Below are positions 22,865 through 30,905 of a DNA stretch of 64,000 nt, piece by piece. The notes beneath the pieces are model-generated. The model saw only the letters and a program-made list of their open reading frames with translations. It ran no database searches and was not told the origin of the DNA. This stretch comes from Aurantimicrobium minutum (GTDB lineage: Bacteria; Actinomycetota; Actinomycetes; Actinomycetales; Microbacteriaceae): assembly GCF_029892845.1 (NCBI RefSeq), contig NZ_JARXVT010000001.1:428369-492368 (forward strand), written 5' to 3'. Made by a program: the position numbers and the translations under genes. Within the stretch, counting starts at the first letter, position 1. Every line of letters starts with the position of its first letter.

Positions 22865-24366
22865 TGGCTAAAGCAAAGCTCATGGATTACGACAAGGCGC
22901 TCGAACTCTTCGAACCCGTGCTCGGTTTCGAAGTTCACGTTGAACTCTCCACCAAGACCAAGATGTTCTCGGCAGCTCCCAACAACTTCGGTAGCGAGCC
23001 CAACACCAACATCACACCTACCTGCTTAGGCCTTCCTGGTTCCTTGCCTGTGGTGAATGAAGAAGCAGTGCGCTACTCAATAAGCCTGGGCCTTGCTTTG
23101 GACTGCGAGATCGCAGAATCCTCCTCTTTTGCTCGTAAGAACTACTTTTACCCTGACCTGGCAAAGAACTACCAGATCTCCCAGTTCGATGAGCCCATCG
23201 CGATCAACGGAAATGTAGAAGTAGAGCTGCCCAACGGTCGCGTCTTCCAGATCGACATTGAGCGCGCTCACATGGAAGAAGACGCCGGAAAGCTCACCCA
23301 CGTGGGTGGTTCCACCGGACGTATTCAAGGTGCTGAGTATTCCCTCGTGGACTACAACCGCGCTGGTGTTCCCCTGGTTGAGATTGTGACCCGCATGATT
23401 GAGGGCGCCGAACACGACGCTCCTGAACTTGCCAAGGCCTATGTCGCAACTATTCGTGACATTGTTCTGGCTCTGGGTATCTCTGATGCCAAGATGGAGC
23501 GCGGAAACTTGCGTTGTGATGCAAACGTGTCGCTTCGCCCCCGTGGTTCCGACAAGCTCGGTACTCGCACCGAAACCAAGAACGTGAACTCTCTGCGTTC
23601 GGTTGAGCGTGCTGTGCGCTACGAAATCCAGCGCCAGGCACAGATTCTTGCTGATGGGGGAACCATCATCCAAGAAACTCGCCACTGGCACGAAGACACC
23701 GGTGCCACCAGTGCCGGTCGTCCCAAGTCGGACGCGGATGACTACCGCTACTTCCCTGAGCCTGACCTGCTTCCCGTTGTGCCAGACCCAGCTCTCATTG
23801 AAGACCTGCGTGCTGCATTGCCAGAGAAGCCAGCTGAACGTCGTCGTCGCCTCAAGGCTGACTGGGGCTTCACTGACCTGGAATTCCAGGACGTGGTCAA
23901 CTCTGGTCTGCTCAACGAGATCACCGAGACCGTTGCCGCTGGTGCAACCCCACAGGCTGCCCGTAAGTGGTGGACAGGTGAGATTGCTCGTTTGGCTAAT
24001 GCTGCTGAGGGTGATGCCGGTATCGACATCACTCCAGCACAGGTTGCAGAACTTCAGCAACTGGTCAATGAAGGAACCTTGACCGACCGTTTGGCACGCC
24101 AGGTTCTTGAAGCTGTTGCTGCCGGTGAAGGTTCACCTCGCAAGATCGTGGAGACCAAGGGTCTTGCTGTGGTCAGCGATGACGGCGCATTGATCGCCGC
24201 CATCGACGAGGCTCTTTCCGCTCAGCCGGATGTCCTTGAGAAGATCAAGGATGGCAAGGTTCAGGCTGCTGGAGCCGTCATTGGTGCTGTTATGAAGGCA
24301 ATGCAGGGCAAAGCAGACGCGGCACGCGTTCGTGAACTCGTGCTAGAACGAGCCGCTGCGCTCTAA
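22864..24366 (+). CDS. gatB: Asp/Glu-tRNA amidotransferase subunit B
   Basis: GatB binds the misacylated tRNA and catalyses its phosphorylation and amidation. The 500-residue protein from ATG 22864 has [16 protein letters not shown], then [17 protein letters not shown] in the catalytic cradle, the EDAGKLTH segment and a C-terminal YqeY-like tail domain. An upstream in-frame start at 22810 is rejected because it lies inside gatA and the one-base overlap at 22864 is typical here. Confidence 0.97.
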   Translation: MAKAKLMDYDKALELFEPVLGFEVHVELSTKTKMFSAAPNNFGSEPNTNITPTCLGLPGSLPVVNEEAVRYSISLGLALDCEIAESSSFARKNYFYPDLAKNYQISQFDEPIAINGNVEVELPNGRVFQIDIERAHMEEDAGKLTHVGGSTGRIQGAEYSLVDYNRAGVPLVEIVTRMIEGAEHDAPELAKAYVATIRDIVLALGISDAKMERGNLRCDANVSLRPRGSDKLGTRTETKNVNSLRSVERAVRYEIQRQAQILADGGTIIQETRHWHEDTGATSAGRPKSDADDYRYFPEPDLLPVVPDPALIEDLRAALPEKPAERRRRLKADWGFTDLEFQDVVNSGLLNEITETVAAGATPQAARKWWTGEIARLANAAEGDAGIDITPAQVAELQQLVNEGTLTDRLARQVLEAVAAGEGSPRKIVETKGLAVVSDDGALIAAIDEALSAQPDVLEKIKDGKVQAAGAVIGAVMKAMQGKADAARVRELVLERAAAL

Positions 24367-24375
24367 ACTGTCATT

Positions 24376-24549
24376 ATGCGTATCGTTGAATTCATCGTTT
24401 CCTTCGCTTTGCTCGTAGTTGGTTTCTGGCTCATGGCTGCCGCATTCACTTCTGAATTCGTTGGCTACGAAGTACTGACCTTCACTGCAGGCATCGTCGC
24501 GTTCTCTGTGTCGTTCGGTCTGCCCATGCGTCGCTACCTGAAGGCATAA
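24376..24549 (+). CDS. Two-helix membrane micro-protein
   Basis: A 57-residue ORF between gatB and dinB starting with ATG at 24376. It encodes two hydrophobic helices (residues about 3-24 and 30-48) separated by an acidic loop, and a basic tail ending MRRYLKA. There is no Shine-Dalgarno as strong as in neighbours, but the frame fills the gap exactly and its stop touches the dinB start. Function unknown. Confidence 0.6.
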   Translation: MRIVEFIVSFALLVVGFWLMAAAFTSEFVGYEVLTFTAGIVAFSVSFGLPMRRYLKA

Positions 24550-25742
24550 TTACCTCCTCGATTCTTCATGTCGACATGGACGCGTTCTTCGCGTCCGTGG
24601 AGGTATTAGACCGACCCGACGTGGTTGGCAAACCTGCCGTTGTGGCACATGATTCAGCGCGGTCAGTAGTGACCAGCGCAACCTATGAGGCCCGTGCTAT
24701 GGGTATTCGCTCCGCTATGCCGTTGAGCAATGCCAAGCGTCTTGTCCCAGATGTGATTGTGTTGGAACCGCATTTTGAGAAGTATCGCCATTACTCACAG
24801 CTGGTGATGAAGATTTTCCATGACTTCACACCGCTAGTGGAACAGCTGTCTATCGATGAGGCATTTCTTGATGTCTCGGGTGCTCAAAAGATCTTTGGAT
24901 CTCCCGAGGAGATAGCTGCGCAGATCAAGCAGCGGGTCTTTGAAGAAACCGGCCTGCCCTGTTCAGTCGGTGTTGCCAGCACCAAGTTTGTGGCCAAGCT
25001 CGCGTCAACCAAGTCCAAGCCCAATGGTTTGCTGGTGATTCCTGAAGAGGACACTCTGAAGTTCCTGCACCCACTTCCCATTGACGCACTCTGGGGTGTG
25101 GGGAAGAAGACGGCGGAGATTCTTCACAAGCGAGGACTTCACACCGTGGCTGACGTTGCCCACTCGCCCGAGCAAAGTTTGATTACTGCACTCGGGCAAG
25201 CTGCGGGGGCTCATCTTTATGCCTTGTCCTGGGCTCGTGACAATCGCCCCGTCACTACCGAGCGGGTAGATAAGTCGATTGGAAAAGAGCACACCTTCAA
25301 CGAAGATGTGACAGACCTCGAGAAACTCAAAGCCACGCTGTTGTTCCAAGCCGACCATGTTGGAGCCCAGCTGCGCAAAGCACAGCTCGAGGCTCGAACA
25401 ATCGGCCTCAAGGTGACCTTCTCCGACTTTGAATCGTTGACGCGTTCGCGCACATTGCCCGAGGGGACAAGTGTGGGAAGAGAGATTCACAAGATTGTCT
25501 GTGAACTCTTGGATGATCTCCGCATTGGTGGGCGTGCAGTCCGCCTGATTGGTGTTCGTGCTGCGGGACTTGTTGAAGCAGGCGGACAGCAATTGTCATT
25601 GTGGGAAGACGATGTTGACCCGTGGAAAGATGCTGAGATTGTGATTGACCAGGTTGATCAAAAGTTTGGCCCCGCTAGTGTCCGTCCAGCCTCGTTACTG
25701 CGTAAGATAGAGCCCACACGGGAGTCCGGTACACCGGGCTGA
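24549..25742 (+). CDS. dinB: DNA polymerase IV, apparent ATT start
   Basis: DinB is a Y-family translesion polymerase. About 397 residues if started at ATT 24549. The family begins with a conserved HVDMDAFFASVE block whose first Asp is a catalytic metal ligand; here that Asp (24573) lies upstream of the first ATG (24576). The upstream frame is open back to a TGA at 24453 but holds no ATG, GTG or TTG. ATT 24549 overlaps the previous stop (TAATT), mimicking the TAATG junctions common here, with GAAGG four bases upstream. Other motifs: SIDEAFLDVSGA near residue 107, then HhH region and little-finger domain. Confidence 0.9.
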   Translation: MTSSILHVDMDAFFASVEVLDRPDVVGKPAVVAHDSARSVVTSATYEARAMGIRSAMPLSNAKRLVPDVIVLEPHFEKYRHYSQLVMKIFHDFTPLVEQLSIDEAFLDVSGAQKIFGSPEEIAAQIKQRVFEETGLPCSVGVASTKFVAKLASTKSKPNGLLVIPEEDTLKFLHPLPIDALWGVGKKTAEILHKRGLHTVADVAHSPEQSLITALGQAAGAHLYALSWARDNRPVTTERVDKSIGKEHTFNEDVTDLEKLKATLLFQADHVGAQLRKAQLEARTIGLKVTFSDFESLTRSRTLPEGTSVGREIHKIVCELLDDLRIGGRAVRLIGVRAAGLVEAGGQQLSLWEDDVDPWKDAEIVIDQVDQKFGPASVRPASLLRKIEPTRESGTPG

Positions 25743-25855
25743 GAGGGAAGTTTCGTAACTTCCGACCGTCGAACCTGATCTGGATCATGCCAGCGCAGGG
25801 AGGCATTCTCAACGAATAATCCCGTGCCCTCATTTCAACTGAAAGGGGCACGAAA
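25706..25855 (+). promoter_or_regulatory. TPP riboswitch (THI element) with expression platform
   Basis: The conserved aptamer strings GGGCTGAGA (25737-25745) and GAACCTGATCTGG (25771-25783), followed by ATGCCAGCGCAGGGA, identify a thiamine pyrophosphate riboswitch. Its 5' part overlaps the last codons of dinB. Downstream, CGTGCCC (25823-25829) can pair with GGGCACG (25846-25852), hiding the AAAGGGG ribosome site. An alternative pairing of CACGGGA (25717-25723) with TCCCGTG (25820-25826) would free it. The downstream genes are a thiamine-type ECF transporter, as expected. Confidence 0.92.
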
Positions 25856-26440
25856 GTGCACGCAACAACTGTTAACAAGTACCGCTGGCGCACCGTCGAC
25901 ATTGTCGTGGCAAGTGTCATTGGAGTCGCTTCAGGAATCATCTTCTGGGCATGGGGATTGGCCTATGGGCCACTCTCTGCCGCGCTGGCAGCAACGCCAG
26001 GCCTGACCGCCCTGTTGGGCGGTGGCTGGCTGTTTGCGGCTGTTCTGGGTGCGCTCATTGTGCGCAAGCCCGGTGCTGCCATCTACACCGAGCTCATTGC
26101 TGCCACTGTCTCTGCCTTGATCGGCAGCCAGTGGGGATTCGGAACACTCATGTCGGGATTGATTCAGGGCCTCGGCGCTGAGTTGGTCTTCGCTCTCTTC
26201 CTCTATGTCAATTGGAACGTCTTCACCGCTGTTCTTGCTGGCGCGGGTGCTGGCGTGGCCATGAGTATCAATGACTTGGTCGTCTGGTATCCCGGCGTGG
26301 ACTCTGGTTTCCAGAGCATCTATGTCATCTGTGGTGTCATTTCAGGCGCCGTGCTGGGTGGTCTCGTGCCCTGGTTCATTGTGCGCGGGCTTGCCCGTGC
26401 CGGTGCGCTGAGTAGATTCGCTGCGGGACGCCAGAACTAA
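25856..26440 (+). CDS. ykoE: ECF transporter S component, YkoE family
   Basis: The 194-residue membrane protein has about six hydrophobic segments and matches the YkoE substrate-binding component of the thiamine/hydroxymethylpyrimidine ECF transporter. Key family stretches include WRTVDIVVASVIGVASGIIFW near the start. Start GTG 25856 lies seven bases after AAAGGGG. A TPP riboswitch directly upstream supports a thiamine-precursor substrate. The stop is immediately followed by the ATPase gene. Confidence 0.9.
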   Translation: MHATTVNKYRWRTVDIVVASVIGVASGIIFWAWGLAYGPLSAALAATPGLTALLGGGWLFAAVLGALIVRKPGAAIYTELIAATVSALIGSQWGFGTLMSGLIQGLGAELVFALFLYVNWNVFTAVLAGAGAGVAMSINDLVVWYPGVDSGFQSIYVICGVISGAVLGGLVPWFIVRGLARAGALSRFAAGRQN

Positions 26441-27871
26441 GTGGCAACTCTTTCAGCTCAGGAGTGGGGTTGGCAGTTCGCTGCCCGCCCTGCTCCTGCG
26501 TTGAATAACGTCTCCTTCGAGATCGCACTGGGGGAGCGTGTGCTTCTTCTCGGTGCTTCCGGTGTGGGCAAGAGCACGCTGCTGAGAGCTCTTGCTGGAG
26601 TTCTGGGTGAAGACGAGGGAACAGCTCGGGGAGAACTGCTCCTTGATGGGAGAAGCCCCGAAGCATCTCGTGGAAAAGTTGGCCTCGTTCTGCAAGATCC
26701 TGAGAACCAGGTCATTCTCGAGCGCGTAGGCGACGATGTGGCATTCGGGTGTGAAAACCTCGGTGTTCATCGCGAGGAAATCTGGCATCGAGTGAATGAA
26801 GCTCTTGCTCTGGTTGGTCTCAACGTGCCTCTCACTCACTCCACATCAGCGCTCTCAGGCGGCCAGAAGCAGCGCCTGGCGCTTGCAGGCGTATTGGCTA
26901 TGAAACCGGAAATCATTGCCTTAGATGAGCCCACAGCTAACCTCGACCCCGCGGGGGCGCAAGCACTGAAGCAAGCCCTCACATCAGTGGCTGACTCCAC
27001 CGGTGCCACCATCGTGATGGTCGAGCACCGGGTGGATATCTGGTGGGACTTTGCTACCAGAATTATCGTTCTGGGGGCTGACGGAGTGCTCTGGGATGGA
27101 GCGCCTGGCACTCTTCCCGAAGAAACAGCACACGTGTTGGAATCCGCTGGGGTGTGGTTACCGCATCGAACTGTTGCTGCTGGCCCGCAACATTCAGGTT
27201 CAACTGTCTTACTGAGTACTCAGAGCCTTCGTGCTGGCTATCCCGGCAGTAGTGAGCTCAGTCCAGAGGTGAACCTCACCATTCGTGCGGGGGAAGTCCT
27301 TGCAATTACGGGCCTTAATGGTGTGGGGAAGACAGCTCTTGCACTGACCCTGGGTGGATTGATTCCTGCGAAGCGGGGTCAAGTATCTGCTTCGACAGAA
27401 TTACAAGAATCAGCAAAGTCATCTGGTCCTCTTCATTGGCGTTCTAGGGAACTCCTCACTCGCATCGGAAGTGTGTTCCAAGCACCTGAGCAACAGTTCA
27501 TCGCCGCAACAGTCCGGGAAGAACTAGCTGCTGGTCCCAGAGCATTGGGGCTTTCAAAAGAAGAAATAGATGCTCAGGTTGATGAACTTCTCGAGCGACT
27601 TCACCTGCAGGAACTTGCTGATGCTCACCCCTTCACTCTGTCTGGCGGGCAACAGCGCAGACTTTCTGTGGGAACAGCACTGGCCACCAAGCCCAGGTTG
27701 CTGATTCTGGATGAACCTACCTTTGGCCAGGACGCCGTGACCTGGACAGAGATGGTCTCGCTGCTCAGTGAACTCCGTGCAGAAGGTCACGGCATTGTGG
27801 CCATCACCCACGATGAAGCCTTTGTAAAGGCGATTGCGGACAACGTGCTCGTGTTGGGTGGTGAGAAATGA
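26441..27871 (+). CDS. ykoD: ECF transporter duplicated ATPase (YkoD)
   Basis: A 476-residue fusion of two ABC ATPase domains that power the ECF transporter. First domain: Walker A GASGVGKSTLL (about 35-45), signature LSGGQKQRLALA, Walker B IIALDEPTANLDP. Second domain: Walker A GLNGVGKTALAL (about 287-298), signature LSGGQQRRLSVG, Walker B LLILDEPTFGQD. The Q-loops are present (LQDPENQVI, FQAPEQQFI). GTG start directly after ykoE, four-base overlap with ykoC. Confidence 0.93.
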   Translation: MATLSAQEWGWQFAARPAPALNNVSFEIALGERVLLLGASGVGKSTLLRALAGVLGEDEGTARGELLLDGRSPEASRGKVGLVLQDPENQVILERVGDDVAFGCENLGVHREEIWHRVNEALALVGLNVPLTHSTSALSGGQKQRLALAGVLAMKPEIIALDEPTANLDPAGAQALKQALTSVADSTGATIVMVEHRVDIWWDFATRIIVLGADGVLWDGAPGTLPEETAHVLESAGVWLPHRTVAAGPQHSGSTVLLSTQSLRAGYPGSSELSPEVNLTIRAGEVLAITGLNGVGKTALALTLGGLIPAKRGQVSASTELQESAKSSGPLHWRSRELLTRIGSVFQAPEQQFIAATVREELAAGPRALGLSKEEIDAQVDELLERLHLQELADAHPFTLSGGQQRRLSVGTALATKPRLLILDEPTFGQDAVTWTEMVSLLSELRAEGHGIVAITHDEAFVKAIADNVLVLGGEK

Positions 27872-28626
27872 AAACCATCAGTCCTCTGGCCAAGTTGTGT
27901 GCGGCCGGAATCCTCGGAATTGTTCTCTTACTGTCCATGGATCCTGTTTCAGCTGTGGTTGCTTTGGTCTTCGAGCTGGCATTGCTGCCGTGGGCAGGTG
28001 TGCCTGCACGTCGACTGCTCAGGCTATTGACCCCTCTGTTGATTGCAGCTCCTTTTGCTGGGCTCGCCACGCTGCTCTATGGCCGCGGCGGGGGAGTGGT
28101 CCTAGCGGAATTGGGGCCCTGGGTCATCACCTCTGATGAGGCTGGTCTTGCACTGGCCATCACGCTGCGCGTGTTGGCCGTGGCTCTTCCAGCAGTTGTT
28201 CTTTTTGCCACCACTGACCCCACCGATTTGGCAGATGGACTTGCTCAAATCTGGAAACTACCTGCTCGTTTTGTCCTGGGATCTTTGGCAGCGATTCGCA
28301 TGTTGGGCTTGATGCGTCAGGACTGGCAGATGCTGCGCCTTGCCCGACGGGCACGTGGTGTTGGCAATAGTGGTGGGCCTCTTGCCGCTCTGCGCCGATG
28401 GGGAAATCAAGCAATGGCATTGCTGACCATTGCTGTGCGCAGAGGAAGTTTGCTGGCCACGGCGATGGAAGCTCGGGCATTTGATGCGCCAGTGACGAGG
28501 ACGTGGGCACGGGAAGCGACTTTCACCACTCGGGACGGTTTGTTCATCGTTGGAGCAGCCCTCATTGCAGCGATAGCTGTCATGATGGCTGTTATGACGG
28601 GAGCGTGGAACTTTGTTATCTCCTGA
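27868..28626 (+). CDS. ykoC: ECF transporter transmembrane T component (YkoC)
   Basis: A 252-residue membrane protein that couples the ATPase and S component. It has about five hydrophobic segments and the two coupling-helix motifs of EcfT proteins, RLARRARGVG (about 158-167) and AMEARAFDAP (about 200-209). The start overlaps ykoD (ATGA). It completes the riboswitch-controlled ykoE-ykoD-ykoC unit. Confidence 0.9.
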   Translation: MKTISPLAKLCAAGILGIVLLLSMDPVSAVVALVFELALLPWAGVPARRLLRLLTPLLIAAPFAGLATLLYGRGGGVVLAELGPWVITSDEAGLALAITLRVLAVALPAVVLFATTDPTDLADGLAQIWKLPARFVLGSLAAIRMLGLMRQDWQMLRLARRARGVGNSGGPLAALRRWGNQAMALLTIAVRRGSLLATAMEARAFDAPVTRTWAREATFTTRDGLFIVGAALIAAIAVMMAVMTGAWNFVIS

Positions 28627-29197
28627 TCTTTCACAGATCACGGCTCATATTCATGCTCGTGCAGTTGCATATGACGCTGCGATCAAAAATGACCGCCACG
28701 CTCCTGCACCTACTTTCTTGATTGATGGTCCCAGCGGCTCTGGAAAGACCACCTTGGCCGCTGAGATTGAAAAGCATTGGAACTCGGCAGTGAAATTGCA
28801 GGTTGTTCACATGGACGACCTCTATCCCGGTTGGGATGGCCTGGCCGAAGGGTCTGCCACAGCTCTTGCCCTGTTGCACGAACGTGCCACAGGTGTAGAC
28901 ACACATTGGCAGCGCTATGACTGGGCAACAGAGAAGTTCACCCAATGGCACTCCGTTGATGCCCGTGAGCCTCTCCTTATTGAAGGTTGTGGCTCGATGG
29001 CTTTGGGGAGTGAATCGTTGTCGCAAGTGCGAATCTGGCTCGATGCTGAAACGGAACTGCGCAGAGAACGAGCGTTATCTCGCGCGGGGGAGAACTTTGC
29101 TGAGCACTGGACGCAGTGGGATGTGCAATATGAGAACTTTGTCACTCTCCACAACCCACAGGCCCTCGCGACCTTAGAAGTGTCCGCAAGCGAGTAG
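28613..29197 (+). CDS. P-loop nucleoside/uridine kinase-like protein
   Basis: A 194-residue protein with a clear Walker A (DGPSGSGKTTLAAEI, about residues 39-53), HMDDLYPGWDGLAEG resembling the uridine-kinase substrate loop, and LLIEGCGSMAL as a Walker B-like strand. The substrate is uncertain. TTG start at 28613 overlaps the ykoC stop by 14 bases, so it may be part of the same transcript. Confidence 0.75.
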   Translation: MLSPDLSQITAHIHARAVAYDAAIKNDRHAPAPTFLIDGPSGSGKTTLAAEIEKHWNSAVKLQVVHMDDLYPGWDGLAEGSATALALLHERATGVDTHWQRYDWATEKFTQWHSVDAREPLLIEGCGSMALGSESLSQVRIWLDAETELRRERALSRAGENFAEHWTQWDVQYENFVTLHNPQALATLEVSASE

Positions 29198-29206
29198 CCT
29201 AGAAGT

Positions 29207-29467
29207 ATGACTACACCAGATCACACCGACGTCTACTTCACCGCCGAGTTCATTGACGGCCCTCTTGCAGGAACCGCTGAAGAGCGCGTCCTCGTTCGTG
29301 GTACCCACGACGAAAAGCTCAGCGAGGTTGCCCTCGTCGACGGTATCGAATCCATCTTCCGATACTTCGCGGTAGACACCCGCGAGGTTGCAGGCAAGCT
29401 CCACGTTCGTTACACCTTCAACGAACCAGCAAGCGACACCTTCACTTCTGAAGACGAGAACGAGTAA
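29207..29467 (+). CDS. Small acidic conserved protein
   Basis: An 86-residue acidic protein with the pattern DVYFTAEFIDGPLAGTAEER and RYTFNEPASDTF. No domain, Cys cluster or membrane segment is seen. Codon usage matches the neighbours and a strong terminator follows the stop, so it is a real gene of unknown function. Confidence 0.7.
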   Translation: MTTPDHTDVYFTAEFIDGPLAGTAEERVLVRGTHDEKLSEVALVDGIESIFRYFAVDTREVAGKLHVRYTFNEPASDTFTSEDENE

Positions 29468-29489
29468 TCGTTCACCCAATCAAAAAGTA

Positions 29490-29519
29490 AAGCCCGGAGC
29501 TGTAGCTCCGGGCTTTTCT
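29490..29519. terminator. Bidirectional intrinsic terminator
   Basis: An 11-bp stem AAGCCCGGAGC / GCTCCGGGCTT with a TGTA loop and T-rich tail sits between convergent genes (29467 and 29535). Its stem is nearly identical to that of the second terminator at 30158-30186. Confidence 0.92.
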
Positions 29520-29534
29520 TATGGGGCAAGGAGG

Positions 29535-30044
29535 TTATGAAGTTTCTTCTGGCTTTGTCAGAGCAGCAGCAATCTGGTGAATCTCATGAGCCTGGGCGGT
29601 AGAGGTTCGGCTCATCACAATGAATACGCCTGCAACGATAGCAATGGCAATACCAGCCAAGATGTAGCCAGCGAATGCGGAGAATGTGATCACAGCAACA
29701 AACAGAATGACGCCAGCGAGTATTCCAAATACGCGACCACTCAGAAGTTTCTTGCGAGCATTCTTGTCATAGTTCTCTGCGAGAAGGATGAGCCCAGAGT
29801 TGGTTTCTGGTTCTGTCTCTGGCTCAAGAGCTTCCTCAGGATCTTCCATATCGGGGAAGGTAAGGGAGGAGTCTCGCAGGATTTTGACGAAGCGATCTGG
29901 GATAGGAGTGCTGAAATCCACAGGCTCGAGAACGTAGTGGGGATCTGCACGATATTCATTGCGCGACTTGAAGCCAACAAGGAGTTGATCCAGGTTGTCA
30001 CCGTTGTCAACGGTGTCGTCAGGATTGACGGAATTACGTGCCAC
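29535..30044 (-). CDS. Small membrane protein with acidic N-terminus
   Basis: A 169-residue protein. The first 95 residues are acidic and hydrophilic (PDMEDPEEALEPETEPET). Two adjacent hydrophobic helices follow at about 108-128 and 130-148, then a short cytoplasmic tail. GTG start at 30044. It is the last host gene before the prophage. No functional motif is visible. Confidence 0.7.
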   Translation of the reverse strand: MARNSVNPDDTVDNGDNLDQLLVGFKSRNEYRADPHYVLEPVDFSTPIPDRFVKILRDSSLTFPDMEDPEEALEPETEPETNSGLILLAENYDKNARKKLLSGRVFGILAGVILFVAVITFSAFAGYILAGIAIAIVAGVFIVMSRTSTAQAHEIHQIAAALTKPEETS

Positions 30045-30157
30045 GGTGGTTGCCCCCTATTTAACAAGTACTCCAAAACTATACAGGTGAAAATACCTGT
30101 CATTTGAGGGGCAACTACCTTTAATGACCTGTTTTGGGGCTTGCGAAGAGCAAAACA

Positions 30158-30186
30158 AAAGCCCGGAGCTAAGTGCTCCGGGCTTT
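30158..30186. terminator. Intrinsic terminator, ancestral tRNA-His terminator
   Basis: A 12-bp stem AAAGCCCGGAGC / GCTCCGGGCTTT with an A-rich flank on the left and TTTCATTT on the right. It ends two bases before attL. In the chromosome without prophage it would lie directly downstream of tRNA-His (read on the minus strand), so integration has moved it 33 kb away from that gene. Confidence 0.88.
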
Positions 30187-30187
30187 C

Positions 30188-30217
30188 ATTTACTTGGGGT
30201 GAGTAACGGGCATCGAT
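30188..30217. repeat. attL core (30-bp tRNA-His 3' fragment)
   Basis: Identical over 30 bp to 63085-63114, which contains the 3' end of tRNA-His. Here the sequence diverges immediately after ...CATCGAT, so no tRNA body remains. This copy lies on the host side of the left prophage boundary. Confidence 0.95.
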
Positions 30218-30299
30218 TCATCTTCTTGAGTAAAGGGCAGTAGGACATATACCCATGAAAAACCGCGTACTTATGCGGAAAAGTGCCGTTTTGAGCCTT

Positions 30300-30313
30300 T
30301 ATCCGTTTAGATA
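30300..30313. promoter_or_regulatory. Third repressor-operator-like palindrome
   Basis: TATCCGTTTAGATA differs by one or two bases from the two palindromes TATCCGTTTGGATA and TATCCGTATGGATA in the repressor intergenic region (30867-30905). It lies between attL and the first gene, where it might control leftward transcription toward attL. Confidence 0.5.
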
Positions 30314-30340
30314 ATTTAAGGGCTGATAATGACCCTTTTT

Positions 30341-30367
30341 GTTGGCGCGCCAACATCTTTGCCAACA
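30341..30367. promoter_or_regulatory. Putative integrase arm sites, left side of attP
   Basis: A perfect 14-bp palindrome GTTGGCGCGCCAAC (30341-30354) followed by ATCTTTGCCAACA (30355-30367). The GCCAACA motif recurs three times next to the integrase gene at the right end. In the excised circular phage both clusters flank the core, as integrase arm-binding sites do. Confidence 0.5.
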
Positions 30368-30409
30368 CAAGTCAGTGGGATCAGTGGGGAACATCATGCA
30401 CCACTTGAC

Positions 30410-30421
30410 GGGGGGGGGGGG
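30410..30421. repeat. Poly-G tract (12 G) in noncoding DNA
   Basis: Twelve consecutive G between TTGACG-like (30405-30410) and TATAAC (30423-30428) elements. The 30218-30491 stretch otherwise holds no convincing gene. It contains operator-like and arm-site-like palindromes plus two ATTCGAA boxes at about 30453-30475. Confidence 0.7.
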
Positions 30422-30491
30422 CTATAACGTCCGTGGTAAGGAATAGGCTTACATTCGAAGATATATTCGAATTACATTGGGGGAGATAAAC

Positions 30492-30650
30492 ATGAGCGCG
30501 ACGAACATCACGGTCACACAGATTCGTGAGATGGGGATTGCGCACAGCATGACCCCCAGTGAGGCATGGGGGGCTTTTATCTACCCAGCGTTATCGGCTT
30601 CATCAAGTACAGAGCCAGGCGATGTGCCAAATACTTCACAAAGCTTGTGA
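30492..30650 (+). CDS. Possible small ORF antisense to the HTH gene
   Basis: A 52-codon frame starting ATG 30492 after an excellent ribosome site (GGGGGAGA at 30479-30486), with residues MSATNITVTQIREMGIAHSM at the start. Its 3' half overlaps the leftward HTH gene (30581-30829) by 70 bp. The good start region suggests a real early gene, possibly one whose 3' end was altered. No domain is recognised. Confidence 0.4.
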   Translation: MSATNITVTQIREMGIAHSMTPSEAWGAFIYPALSASSSTEPGDVPNTSQSL

Positions 30651-30829
30651 AGGTAGTAGGCGGTAGCTTCGCGCTTGCCGTTGATAACGCGTTCCACGGT
30701 GGCAATACCTAGCCCGGTCCGTTCGGCAATGATCCGAAAGCTTAGGCCGCTTGCTTCGTAGTCGCGTCGAAGAATGGCTGCTACAGCTTGGCTGTACTTG
30801 TCCCCCTGCATGTTACTCATAACGCCCAT
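30581..30829 (-). CDS. XRE-family helix-turn-helix protein
   Basis: An 82-residue DNA-binding protein; the HTH lies at about residues 30-55 (FRIIAERTGLGIATVERVINGKREAT) with a typical XRE C-terminal helix. It is the only leftward gene in the immunity region and is divergent from a second HTH gene at 30899. That layout is typical of a phage repressor/Cro pair; which is the lysogeny repressor cannot be decided. Starts at 30829 or at the ATG at 30817 are possible. Confidence 0.75.
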   Translation of the reverse strand: MGVMSNMQGDKYSQAVAAILRRDYEASGLSFRIIAERTGLGIATVERVINGKREATAYYLHKLCEVFGTSPGSVLDEADNAG

Positions 30830-30866
30830 TCTACATTCGACACGCCGAAATAGCTTGCCTGTTTGA

Positions 30867-30905
30867 TATCCGTTTGGATAGTGCCTAGTGTTATCCGTAT
30901 GGATA
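30867..30905. promoter_or_regulatory. Paired operator palindromes in immunity region
   Basis: Two 14-bp palindromes, TATCCGTTTGGATA (30867-30880) and TATCCGTATGGATA (30892-30905), 25 bp apart. The first sits between a TTGCCT (30855-30860) and an ATAGTG (30878-30883) that could be -35 and -10 elements with 17-bp spacing. The second contains the start codon of the rightward HTH gene (30899). Binding by an HTH dimer would block that promoter. Confidence 0.7.

Noticed and set aside
23077..24060. A 327-codon minus-strand frame opposite gatB
   Set aside because: Shadow of gatB with no domain and no fitting start.
30186..30368. A 60-codon minus-strand frame crossing attL
   Set aside because: It would join host and phage DNA, contains the att repeat as coding sequence, and overlaps operator and arm palindromes.
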